Assembly (NCBI RefSeq): GCF_040958095.1
Contig: NC_091160.1
Span: 36,381,736-36,445,735, forward strand
DNA length: 64,000 nucleotides
DNA from: Procambarus clarkii
Lineage: Eukaryota > Arthropoda > Malacostraca > Decapoda > Cambaridae
Direction: 5' to 3'
The translations under genes were made by a program, and so were the position numbers. How positions within the stretch are numbered: position 1 is the first letter of the stretch; every line of letters starts with the position of its first letter. The notes under the pieces are model-generated. The model saw only the letters and a program-made list of their open reading frames with translations, was not told the origin of the DNA and searched no databases. Shown here piece after piece: positions 54,701 through 64,000 of the stretch.

Positions 54701-54985
54701 GGGGGAGGATACAGCCACACCACAACACTGGGGGGAGGATACAACCACACCACAACACTGGGGGGAGGATACAGCCACACCACAACACTGGGGGGAGGAT
54801 ACAGTCACACCACAACACTGGGGGGAGGATACAGTCACACCACAACACTGGGGGGAGGATACAGTCACACCACAACACTGGGGGGAGGGATACAGCCACA
54901 CCACAACACTGGGGGGAGGGATACAGTCACACCACAACACTAGGGGGAGGATACAGTCACACCACAACACTAGGGGGAGGGACAC
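51739..54985. repeat. 31/30-bp minisatellite, more than 100 units
   Basis: The unit is acagccacac cacaacactg gggggaggga t (31 bp). From 51809 to 54260 there are 78 units of 31 bp, nearly all identical, plus one 34-bp variant at about 54165-54198. From 54261 to 54860 there are 20 units of 30 bp that lack one base (agggt or aggat instead of agggat). Two 31-bp units and diverged edge copies follow to about 54985, and degenerate edge units start near 51739. The G-rich strand carries GGGGGG and GGG runs in each unit. Because 31 is 1 modulo 3 and the unit has no stop in any frame, frames of more than 1000 codons appear on both strands; they are not genes. Confidence 0.98.
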
Positions 54986-55011
54986 AGTTACATCAACACA
55001 CGAGCCACAGC

Positions 55012-55192
55012 ACAACAGAGGTGTGTGTGGTGTCCCTCACTGCACCACCACAGAGGTGTGTGTGGTGCCCCTCACTGCACCACCACAGAGGTGTGTGTGG
55101 TGCCCCTCACTGCACCACCACAGAGGTGTGTGTGGTGCCCCTCACTGCACCACCATAGAGGTGTGTGGTGCCCCTCACTGCACCACCACAGC
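55012..55192 (+). repeat. 35-bp tandem repeat, about 5 units
   Basis: Units of acagaggtgt gtgtggtgcc cctcactgca ccacc (35 bp), the first with gtgtccc and the fourth to fifth shortened. It lies immediately after the 31/30-bp array, and its caccac words suggest a distant common origin. Confidence 0.9.
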
Positions 55193-55341
55193 CACAGGAG
55201 ACGCCCAAGGGGCAGGCCTCACCCGGCGGGATAACCAGCGGTACACCAGGAGGAGTTACGAGTGTGGGAGTGTAATCCTGCCGCCCCCCAAGCAGGTGTA
55301 AACACAGGTGAACCAGGTGTGTAACACACCCGCCGCCTCAC

Positions 55342-55480
55342 CTTCACTCGCCAGGTGGCGCCCTCAACTTGTCACGCTCCTTCTCTAGGCTCTCTCACCG
55401 TTCAGTCAATCGTATTCTTAGGTTAATTTAGTAACTGTGAACAAGTGGGTGTAGCGAGAGACAGCGGTCAAGGGGCGACG
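55342..55480 (-). promoter_or_regulatory. Pez: Likely Pez first (non-coding) exon and promoter
   Basis: On the - strand, a good donor (gaag/gtgaggcggc) ends at 55342. It is preceded by a GC-richer, CpG-containing stretch with no long frame, reading gagcgtgacaagttgagggc and gcgccacctggcgagtgaag. It lies upstream of the acceptor at 49833 that precedes the Pez start codon. The transcription start is not defined. This is inference from splice logic and base composition. Confidence 0.35.
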
Positions 55481-55499
55481 TCCCTTCCTCACCGTGTCT

Positions 55500-55885
55500 G
55501 AGCCTCTACTGACATGCTCCGCCCCGCCGACGTCCCGAATCCTCAACCCACCTTGCTGTATATAGCTACATATTCATACATATACATACAGTATATATAT
55601 ATATGTATGTTCCCAATGCCGCTCTAATTATATTGCATGAGATTATCTAAAATTCCTGTGTAAGTATGACGCAGAGACTTACGAATTATTTTAGACAGTA
55701 GGCCTACAATTACATCAAATTAGATTTGTATATACAACGTGAAACTGTCCAGGCATACAATATTGCTTCCTGCCTGCCCCATTTATCGTTAATTATCATA
55801 TTTGAAGTACAGAGAGAACAGGTGTATCATAGTACCTCTTGGTGAGTAAGCAACGAGCATGATGCCAGGTATATACATATGAATT
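55500..55885. other. Non-coding stretch upstream of Pez
   Basis: GC-rich to about 55550, then AT-rich with a short tatatatatgtatg tract near 55590. No gene seen. Confidence 0.5.
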
Positions 55886-56260
55886 ATACATGTGGCATGG
55901 AAGCTCAACCCTAAAGTATTTCCTTCCCAATCAAGATGTTGGGACATTGTAATTGCAAGAATTAAACTGGGATATCGGTACTTATGGCAGGTGACTGCAG
56001 GTAATGAATCCACCAAAGGTGAGCATTCCAAATGTAAACTATGTGAGCAAGAACTAGCACACACTCTCCAGCATATATATATGTGATCTGTGATTACCCT
56101 ATTATCAATGGTTTCAGACCATGTGGTATGAGGTACTTGAGTGGTATGTGGTATGAGCTCTGTAGCTACTTTATATACTCAAAAAATATTAGAAGATATT
56201 CTTGTGCTCTACCCAGTTTCAGGCTACTAGATTAAACTCAAGTTTCAAGTTATCTCCTGA
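55886..56260 (+). mobile_element. LINE C-terminal fragment, copy 1
   Basis: The + strand reads SRCWDIVIARIKLGYRYLWQ then KCKLCEQELAHTLQH, followed after frame breaks by ILEDILVLYP. This is the Cys/His-containing C-terminus typical of non-LTR retrotransposon ORF2. A second copy with the same words is at 60130-60400. Confidence 0.7.
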
Positions 56261-56269
56261 GTCTATGAA

Positions 56270-56440
56270 TTTATTTATTGTATTGTATTTATTTATTTAT
56301 TTATATATATACACGAAGGCACACAAGGTTTGTGAGAGTACATAACATTGGTGTTCTTATATTGCAAGACCACTAACACGCACAGCATTTCGGCCAGGTC
56401 CTTAATCTAACAGATATGGTAAGTGAATAGGTACATTGTA
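56270..56440. repeat. Retroelement 3'-end fragment
   Basis: The tatttatttatttatatata, gcaagaccactaacacgcac and agcatttcggccaggtcctt words resemble 14219-14355 and 9258-9330. It is a common 3' module. Confidence 0.5.
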
Positions 56441-56859
56441 CCAAATTTTAGTTCAACATATAATATAAATTTACCTGAATTTACCCGAGGGCCACCAACA
56501 CACTCTAGTGGCCTGGACGAGGACATGAAGCCGGCGGCTTGTCAACTGTCACCCCATTTGCCCTTATAAAGTTTTCCAGCTGTATTTTAAAACTTAACAG
56601 TTTTGGCATTTACGGCTTTGGCGGGTAGGCAGTTCCATGGGTTTATAACCCTAAGGGTAAAAAAAGTACCGCCTGTTTTCAATAGACTATGATATGACTA
56701 TGACTAACATGTTTGTATATGACTTAACTGGCTAGTTAAGTATAACATGTCAGGACTATGTGAATAGTCATGACTAACTGGTACTTATGTACAGTATATG
56801 ACAACTATATGTCATATGACTGTATGGTATGACTAACCATCCTGTGAGACGGGGATATT

Positions 56860-57050
56860 TGATGACCTTATACAAACCTCACGTCCCTGGAAGGCAGAAG
56901 AGTTACGGGAGACATGAACATCACCTACAAAGTCCTCAGAGGAATTGACAGGGTGGATAAAGACAAACTATTTAGTATAAGTGAAACACGAACAAGGGGA
57001 CACATGAGCCGAAGCTCAAGCCCCTCAAGCACAACTAGGTGAGTATATAC
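56860..57050 (+). mobile_element. CR1-like LINE C-terminal relic
   Basis: The frame reads SLEGRRVTGDMNITYKVLRG and DRVDKDKLFSISETRTRGH. It corresponds to the LEDRRNRGDMITTYKIVTG region of the LINE at 6722-8520 but belongs to a different subfamily. Confidence 0.75.
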
Positions 57051-57059
57051 CTACAGAAA

Positions 57060-58055
57060 AAGCTTACATGCCTGGGGACCAGACTTCAACACATCCTACT
57101 CAAACTTGGGTCTTGGGAAGGCCTGAGTTGATCTTTACAGAGCGGACACCCTCCTAAAACACTTGAATTTTTCATCGGTTCGAACATATCCCTGCCAAGG
57201 GATGTGTTCGCACATATCACAAAACCCACATCCTAATACAAAAGACGCCACATCTTTCATACAGCAGAGCAAAGTGGGACGCTTTTAAACAACACATCAA
57301 CGAAACAGACCTGTCATTCACATATAACGATGTGACACCTGCTGACATTGACAACCAGCTCCAAAAATTTACAAAACACAATCACAAAAGTTGCAACTGC
57401 GTCAATATCATTCATCACTCATACTCGTCGATACACATTCACACCCTCCGTGAGACCCAAGCATACCCTCGCCAGCTGTTACCACAACAGATTCACACAA
57501 AACCTGCACAGACACGGCCAGGTATGCAACCTGTCCTAATAGAACGCTGCATTTTGACGTACACTCTACCTAAGGCCAAAAATCATCGTACTAGAAAATG
57601 GTAGCGGCTCGCGAAATTGACATACTGTCCCGCTTTTTGGTCCCCTGGTAGGTTAGGATAGGGCACTTGAGTACGTTAGTTTCTTGACGTTGGGAAATCT
57701 TAGGAGGACGGGCTTTTCTGGGACCTCGACCACACTACATAACCACATCCTTACCTGCCTAAACGATGATCACATAAAACACTACACATCTCATACACAT
57801 AGCTGAACATCACAGAAAACCCACACCCAGGAATTAAGAAGTTTCAGTAAAAGAATAAAAGGAAACAACTAGACAACGTTCAAACACATCACTCAGAACA
57901 TGAACGTCACCGCCCCTGCCGAGGTCATGCATATCTTCCAACAACACTGGCACACGATCTTCCATCCACGCCCACCTCAACCCTCAGCACTCCAAAATAT
58001 ACACATTATACATACCTGGATACGCTAAACCGAAGAATAGGCTTCCCCAGACCGT
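57060..58055 (+). mobile_element. Decayed retroelement with dispersed repeat copy 2
   Basis: At 57260-57540 the frame KWDAFKQHINETDLSFTYND followed by VATASISFITHTRRYTF suggests the end of a retrotransposon endonuclease. 57536-57670 is the partner of the repeat at 9895-10070. At 57880-58050 there is another frame relic (HAYLPTTLAHDLPS in a shifted frame). Confidence 0.5.
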
Positions 58056-58260
58056 GTCATAGTTAGTTTAGTTCATTTATTATGCACCCCATACCCATCT
58101 TGTGGGCGGTAGTGGAAAGGGTTACAGAGGCACATAATGGGCTCAGGGACTGAACCCCATAATTCATTTAGCTAAGCAAGTTACAATCTTGATGAGCTAG
58201 TTACAAAATTCAATATAAGTCGTCACATCAACAATGGGTTCGAAATCGACCTCAAGTACA
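58056..58260. repeat. Dispersed repeat family R1, inverted partial copy
   Basis: Starts gtttagttcatttattatgc and ends near caacaatgggttcgaaatcg. It is the reverse complement of the family at 16496 and 30878. A shorter copy is at 59790-59860. Confidence 0.7.
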
Positions 58261-58404
58261 CGTGTCATAGACATGGAAAACTGGACTCAGAGACAAAGGT
58301 CACGACACCACTAACACTGAGAGGTCTAGTTGATGCTGCTGGGCATCCCTCCCCTAGGGAGAGCCTCAGGTGCCTAGGGCATCCTAGGGCACTCGTTGTT
58401 TTGT

Positions 58405-58475
58405 TCTTGTTTTAGATTCAACTATTCGGAACAAAAAGTTCCAAGTATCACGGGCAATGGTGAGCCCGTAGTTTA
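58405..58475 (+). repeat. Two-hairpin short element, copy B
   Basis: ttttagattcaactattcgg, then aacaaaaagttccaagtatc and acgggcaatggtgagcccgt. Hairpin 1 is more diverged than in copy A; hairpin 2 is intact. Confidence 0.7.
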
Positions 58476-58639
58476 CTTACCTGGCACAGGAGCGGGGCTG
58501 TAACTGTGCTCGCCAGTGACTCATCAGGCCACTCCCAATGACACTAATCACTGCCCCCACAGCTCTCTGTGATGCCTCACTTGCTTCTGGATACTTTCCT
58601 CCTCTTTTCAAGTCAGCTACTGCCATCCTAACCCCCGTT

Positions 58640-59220
58640 TGTCCTCCAAATATACCATTTGGAGGACAATGACCTACTGACAGACAAACACTCTGGGTTC
58701 AGACCCCACCAGTCAACACAAGACGCATTAAACTTGCTGACAAACTACATATACATCGCTTACAAACAACACTAATAAAACTAGGTTCAACAAGGTAATG
58801 AAACTAGTTGAAGAGAATAGACCAGAATACAGGGTACCGAATGGAAGACGAAGTCCTCCACGAAACGGATAGAAAAAGATCTAGGAGTTGATATCACACC
58901 GAACTTGTCTCCTGAAGCCCACATCAAAAGCTTCAAAAGCAGACAAAACAAATACTAAATCTGCGTCCACCCAAGCACAGAGGAACTGTTCGCAAGATGC
59001 AACTGTATGACGGCTCCCAGCTTGACTACGTAAACAGATTAAACTACCTTGGCCTTGAGGTCCCACTGTATGGTCGTATTGTAATCAGACTGTCGTCAGT
59101 AAAGAGAGACTGAGAACTCTTAAGGCTGTTGCAGGTTATCTCTCAGGTTATGGTGCTAATGTCAGAATTGTCAAAATGATGAACCTTGCATCTTTAGTGG
59201 ATTATGCGAAAGAAAGTTGG
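58640..59220 (+). mobile_element. Broken LINE reverse-transcriptase fragments
   Basis: Frame-shifted pieces resemble non-LTR reverse transcriptase: LTDKHSGFRPHQSTQDALNL at about 58675-58740, RPEYRVPNGRRS at about 58820, and VSKERLRTLKAVAGYLSGYG-like text at about 59090-59150. Several stops and shifts make it non-functional. Copy C of the two-hairpin element follows directly. Confidence 0.6.
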
Positions 59221-59294
59221 TAGGTTGTTGTTTAAGATCCGCTACTTGAAACAAAAAGTTCCAAGTAGCACGGGCTATGGTGAGCCCGCAATGG
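59221..59294 (+). repeat. Two-hairpin short element, copy C
   Basis: gttgttgtttaagatccgct, acttgaaacaaaaagttccaag and agcacgggctatggtgagcc, matching copy A at nearly every position of both stems. It interrupts the LINE fragments that lie on both sides. Confidence 0.75.
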
Positions 59295-59480
59295 ACTATC
59301 AATATATAAGTTGGGAGGGCTTGAAAAATTAGAGAACGAAACCTTGAGGATTATTCTTGGGTGTCTCGTACCACAAAGATACTTAATATGAGAAAGGAAC
59401 CTAATGTTCCTTCCATTTATGCTGTAAAATTAATATGTTCTGTTAATAGTTTTGCTATTTCAATCATCGTGTAATAATTG
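59295..59480 (+). mobile_element. Jockey-like LINE fragment
   Basis: The frame reads LGGLEKLENETLRIILGCLV then, after a break, EKEPNVPSIYAVKL. This resembles LE..QN..LR.ILG.P..T....MR.EL..PS in jockey-type reverse transcriptases. Confidence 0.65.
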
Positions 59481-59647
59481 TCATTTTGTATTGATCTGCC
59501 TCAATTTGTTTTTTTTCTCATTTAGTTTAAAGTCTTTTTGTTTCATGTTGTGCCCAAAACGCTCCAAGTACTGTTGTCCTTACCTGCCTTACCCTCGATT
59601 TATACAATCTTATATCTATGTATGCATGTACTTTTGCTTAAATCAAA

Positions 59648-59649
<2 letters not shown>

Positions 59650-59719
<70 letters not shown>
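59650..59719. repeat. (ATT)n microsatellite
   Basis: About 23 uninterrupted ATT units. Confidence 0.97.
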
Positions 59720-59789
59720 CATCATCCCAAGCTTCGTCTTGAGGCAAAACTCAACGCCTTAAGACATAAATACTCTGTACATAGCAGCA

Positions 59790-59860
59790 TAGATTCAGTT
59801 ATTATGCACCCCATACCCATCTTGTGGGCGGTAGTGGAAAGGGTTACAGAGGCACGTAAT
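59790..59860. repeat. Dispersed repeat family R1, short inverted copy
   Basis: ttcagttattatgcacccca, then cttgtgggcggtagtggaaa and gggttacagaggcacgtaat. Almost identical to 58072-58140. Confidence 0.75.
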
Positions 59861-60129
59861 GGATAGGTGAGATATAGGCAAATGAGTGAATAATACAGAG
59901 TAACTAGGGCAGGGCGAGGAACATAATATCTAACTTTGGAGAGAATGCCTACTGTTTTAGAAACTTTTTTTTAGTTATATATTGTATATGACAAAGGAAA
60001 TTTAGTTTGTTGTCAATGTGAACACCAGTTTAAGGAACTTCCCCTCTACTATTGCTCGTAATTTGGGTATTGTTAGTTGTTATATTAATTTGACTGTTGG
60101 ACTTGTTACTAAACAATATGTAAACCGTC

Positions 60130-60480
60130 TTACCAGTATGACATTGTAGTTGCAAGAATTAGACTGGGATATCTATATCTATGACAGGTGGCTGCAGGTA
60201 ATGAATCCCCCCAATGATGAACATTACAATTGTAAACTAGCGATAGGATATATTCTCCAACACTATATCTGTGATTGCCCTGTTATCAATGATGTCAGAC
60301 GAAATGATATGTGATACTTTGAGCTCTGTAACTACTTTATACACTCACGAATACTGGAAGATATTATTGTTCTTTACCCAGATTTTGCTGGTGAAGGCTG
60401 ATGCATTTCATGTTCTCTCCTGACTCCATGTATGACTAACCATCCTGTGAGATGGGGATATTAGATGAACTTATAGCCAG
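60130..60480 (+). mobile_element. LINE C-terminal fragment, copy 2
   Basis: RLGYLYL-like text followed by HYNCKLAIGYILQHYICDC and PVINDV. It matches the order of 55886-56260, including the downstream ILEDIIVLYPDF. Frame breaks differ, so the two decayed independently. Confidence 0.7.
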
Positions 60481-60669
60481 TTTTTATCTACATTTTTAAC
60501 CTTCATACAGAATAGGGTAGCACTAGCACATTGCTATGTATACCTAAGCTTGTCAATAAAAAAAAGGTAAAGTAAACTTATTATGGCAGTTGGTACTCCC
60601 GATACTACAAATGTACCGAGATCATTAATACAAGGTAATGCGTGGCGATTGTTGAGAAAAATACTGTAA

Positions 60670-61640
60670 ATAAATTTTGAAACAACAACTGAACCATGGA
60701 CACAACCAGAGAAAAAAAATCAGACGAAATCAAAACAAAGATGGCGGATGGGACAGGCTCGTCAGGGGAGACAAGGGACAAATTTCAAAGGTTTTACTCA
60801 AACGAATACAGGAAGGTAATTTTCTATGCAAGTCAGTGATTATTGAATATTTGCTAAATGCTTATAATGAAAAATTTCAAAATTTAGAGCAAGAAAACGA
60901 AGGTCTCGACTTGACCAAATGTAAACTGTGTCAACAAAATTATTCGCACACCTATTCCATAAATTCATAAGAAACAATTTGTAAGTAAAGTATAAAATTC
61001 ATAGGTTGAAAGTGGGGAACATATTCACGGAGAATGGAAACGAAATGTGTGAAACACTAAATGAACAGTTCCAAAGTGTGTTTTTGTACAGAATGAAATT
61101 TTCAGAAAACCAGACACAATACGAATTTCAGAGAATGACATGAGAGTACATAAAGTGGAAAAGTATGCTCAAGAAGCTAAGTTGGGACAAATCAGTTGGT
61201 CCAGATGGAGTTTTACCTTGGAGTCTGAGAGAATTGACTTGAGAGAATTGACATCTGAGCTCAGCATTTTGCATCAGTTGATTTACACTCATCCTTGTAT
61301 ACAGGAGTCTTGGCAGATACAATATATGGAAAAAGGCTAACAGTGTTCCAATCTGTATAAATGGTAATGGGCAAGTCCCTCTTAATTATAGACCTGTATT
61401 GTTGATGAGCGTAGTACAGTAGTCAAAACATTAAAAAAAATTACAACCAAATGGGAAGAACACCTAGAGAGAAATGATATAGTAACACAGACAGACAGTA
61501 TGGTTTTTAATCAGGAAGATTCTGTGTCACAAATCTACTTAGTTTCTATGACAGAGCCACAGAGATTTTACAGGAAAGAACTGGTTGGGATGACAGCATT
61601 TAAGTGGATCTAAAAAAAACTTTCGACAGTCTCACATTAT
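60670..61640 (+). mobile_element. Decayed CR1-like LINE copy, + strand
   Basis: Frame-broken text runs in order: AKKLSWDKSVGPDGVLPWSL-like near 61170-61230, EELTSELSILHQLIYTHP, SWQIQYMEKG, then KWEEHLERNDIV and FYRKELVGMTAFKWI. It is the same reverse-transcriptase region as 8090-8520 of the - strand LINE. The upstream part 60670-60980 holds a pre-reverse-transcriptase frame (KVLLKRIQEGNFLCKSV). Confidence 0.75.
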
Positions 61641-62191
61641 AATTACATGTAATAGAAATTATGTATTTGACCTCTTCAAGCAGAGATGATGTTTAGGTAA
61701 AAGTCAAAGGGCCGTCGATAGTATGTGTTGCAAAGCATGTACTCCAGCTATTAAAGGAGATAAAATTCCATGTGTTATGTAGTAAAGTTTAATTGTATTG
61801 TATTTTCATATTGATAAATGGCAGTAGGTTAAGTTGACAAAGTGACCGATATGCCAAACTTGTTTTATGTATTAAGTGCATGGATTGATTACAAAAGTTC
61901 AGAATAATACAAAGATATATAATTTTCCACACAGGTACAGTTTCCTATAGGTAGGTACAATTGAATGATTATCACTAATCAGTAGCCCTTCATACAGCGA
62001 TACTTCAATTCCTGGTAATTTATTATAGTACAGTACAGTATTAACAAATCATATGAATGTCTCCAATATCTTGAGAAACATTATGGACCTATTGGTACAA
62101 AAGAAATGTGTCATTGAAGACACTATTTAACCACAACCCTTAAGTATTGCAGCCCTACTTACCAAATAAATTGTGACATACAGTACTTAAT
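61641..62191. other. Non-coding stretch, no gene seen
   Basis: AT-rich sequence with no recognised feature. Confidence 0.6.
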
Positions 62192-62371
62192 GTTAATCAA
62201 ACCACACGCTAGGAACTAAAGAGACGACAACGTTTCGACGACGAGACAATGACGTTTCAACGACGAAACGATGACGTTTCGACATTGTCTCTTAACAGTT
62301 GACTTGATAATGGTCCAGGACGGACCGAAACGTCGTCGTCTCTTCGGTTTCTAGTGTGTGGTTTGGTCAAC
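62192..62371. mobile_element. Palindromic MITE, expanded copy
   Basis: Outer arms gttaatcaaaccacacgc and gtgtgtggtttggtcaac match the family at 4074-4210. The left arm contains three tandem gacgacgtttcgac / aatgacgtttc motifs, so it is internally amplified. Confidence 0.75.
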
Positions 62372-64000
62372 ATTTTTTCAGCCATGTTATGGTGACTCAT
62401 CATCTGCATACAGTACTTAGTGCCACAAAACTCTGGCTCGCCTCACCATCTTTTCCATTTCTTCTCTCGACTTTTTTGTTCCTGTACATGGTTGTCAGCA
62501 ATCTGCAGTCATTGATTGCCACCAAATTTATGACAATTTCTTTAGAGCTTCTGTCTCAGACGGGGGATTGAGTCAATGTCTGAATGGAAACAGACTGGAT
62601 GAAATTAGTAGTTGGTTAAATATAGGGTTTCATTATATTTTAGATGCTGATGATTAATGGTTGGCAGTGGTTCTGTGTGCAATCCATCCTCAAAATAATG
62701 GGCCCAAATCAATTTTATGCAGCAGAGTTTCCCATATTAGTGAAGGAAATGAACTTGACATGACTCCCAAATGATGTCATTCCTGTTTCTTGAAAACAGC
62801 TTTTTCCACTTAAAAAGTTTAAAAAGCACTTCTCAAAATGATTGACACTAGAAATCAAACTATGTAGCTAAAGGGTTAACTAAAATGGAACTTACTAGCT
62901 GACTAGAAATCTAACATAAAAATAAATTCAAATATAAATTTTATAAAAAAAAAAATGAAGAAAGAATTGTATATATATAAGAAAAAAGAAAAAGAGCTTG
63001 ATCTTCAGTTCTTTTTAATTTTACACTTTCTGACTATGTGTACTTTCAATATCCGAGTACAATTTGCCAGTTCTAATATTCAGAAATGGATAATACGCAT
63101 TAACAAATATTCTGAATTACATCCACATTTTCATGTGTAAGCTATTTTAATAAACAACTAAGATAAAATTCCTGGCAATGAGTAAAAATATTACAATCAA
63201 AGAGTTTTTCCAGTTTGGCTACTGACAGCCCTGTTGTACGACAAGCTTCAAAATATTTTATTATACTATAGTAAAATTGCACTAAGAATGCCAATTGTTG
63301 AACATCGTAAATATATAATTTACTGATTCTGATGATGCTTCTATCGGCAGATGTTGCTGTTTAGTTAAAATCTAAATAGGAAACATTAAAATATTTGTTA
63401 AATTGTTTATATTGATACATGAGAAAATTTTAAATGTTTAAGCCTGCAATGCAGCTTTTTCAATAGTGAAAAATCATTAGCAAATTAAGTACAGTACTGT
63501 ACAGATAAAACAAAATGATTCAAAAATTGATAAAAAAAAAGTACAAAACTTGTCATTTGCATATATAGTATACAGTGTACATGTACAGTACAGTACTGCA
63601 TTAAAAAAAAAAAAATAAACAAATGTATATTTACCTAATACAAAAGGTAATTTTCTTTTTTTGTGAAAAAAACTGTGTACAGTTACAGTACTATGTGGCC
63701 AAGTTAAAGCCACATGGTACAGTATTAGGAGAGATAAGCTTGTTAAGGCCAAACAAAAAGCTAAATTCCCTTAGTCCATTTATCACAATACTGTACTTTA
63801 CAAATATGATGATAGTGTTGGTCATGCAGTGGCATTAATCTATCAGTTTTATCATCATATTTTAACATTGCTGTATCTTGCTTACACATGAGTGTTGTTT
63901 TGAAGTTTGTACATCTTACTGTGTGGACGTCATGAAGGGCAACTGAGAGTACAGCAGACCTTAAAATTAACTCTTGCTCTATGCAGTACTTATCTGTTCT
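62372..64000. other. Non-coding stretch, no gene seen
   Basis: AT-rich. Short A or T runs and frequent tacagtac words, but no supported gene, repeat family or splice pair. Confidence 0.6.

Noticed and set aside
51739-54985. CRISPR-like regular array
   Set aside because: There are no unique spacers, the unit is continuous, and the window is eukaryotic.
51638-55301. Four long frames (more than 1000 codons each) through the tandem array, on both strands
   Set aside because: Pure consequence of a stop-free 31-bp unit whose length is not a multiple of three; no start context, splice support or family similarity.
57332-57604. Small host gene
   Set aside because: Resembles the end of a retrotransposon protein and overlaps a dispersed repeat also found at 9895.

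Overview
The window is eukaryotic nuclear DNA from an arthropod, most likely a decapod crustacean of crayfish or lobster type. This is inferred from the intron-rich genes with GT..AG introns of 0.1 to about 4 kb, the AT-rich introns, dense tRNA-derived SINEs, decayed non-LTR retrotransposons, and dispersed repeats of a style I associate with decapods. No prokaryotic or viral gene was recognised. Exon boundaries were read by eye from splice sites, reading phase and family similarity; no alignment was run.

Two protein-coding genes are present, arranged tail to tail. On the + strand, 10 exons between 10243 and 25090 encode a Frizzled Wnt receptor of the Fzd9/10 (arthropod Fz4-like) class. The chain runs from the middle of the cysteine-rich domain to the stop codon; the signal peptide and the first part of the cysteine-rich domain are not in the window. 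On the - strand, 19 coding exons between 49826 and 29259 encode a complete FERM-domain protein tyrosine phosphatase of the Pez / PTPN14 / PTPN21 family, about 1514 residues. It has a FERM domain, two PPxY motifs, a long polyglutamine linker and a C-terminal phosphatase domain. All exon phases join without a frame break. A likely non-coding first exon and promoter of this gene lie near 55342-55480.

Layout: 1-10200 is repeat-dominated (foldback element 2044-3025, palindromic MITE 4074-4210, CR1/Jockey-like LINE remnants 6260-8520 with a SINE inside, more SINEs 8520-9530). 10243-25090 is Frizzled, whose introns hold a split 33-bp minisatellite, a GC-rich island, SINEs and a 28-bp minisatellite. 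25091-29258 is the convergent intergenic region, with a 34-bp-arm palindrome and AT/GCATGC-rich repeats. 29259-49832 is Pez. 49833-55341 is its probable first intron, containing a minisatellite of more than 100 units of 31/30 bp. 55500-64000 is again mostly retrotransposon debris and SINEs.

Frizzled proteins receive Wnt signals at the plasma membrane, and Pez-family proteins act at the cell cortex on junctions and Hippo signalling. I see no evidence that the two neighbours are functionally linked. I found no clearly new multi-gene system. The most unusual signals are a Pro-to-Ala change in the phosphatase WPD loop, a three-copy 60-bp element predicted to fold as two adjacent hairpins, the roughly 1-kb foldback element, and the homogenised intronic minisatellites.
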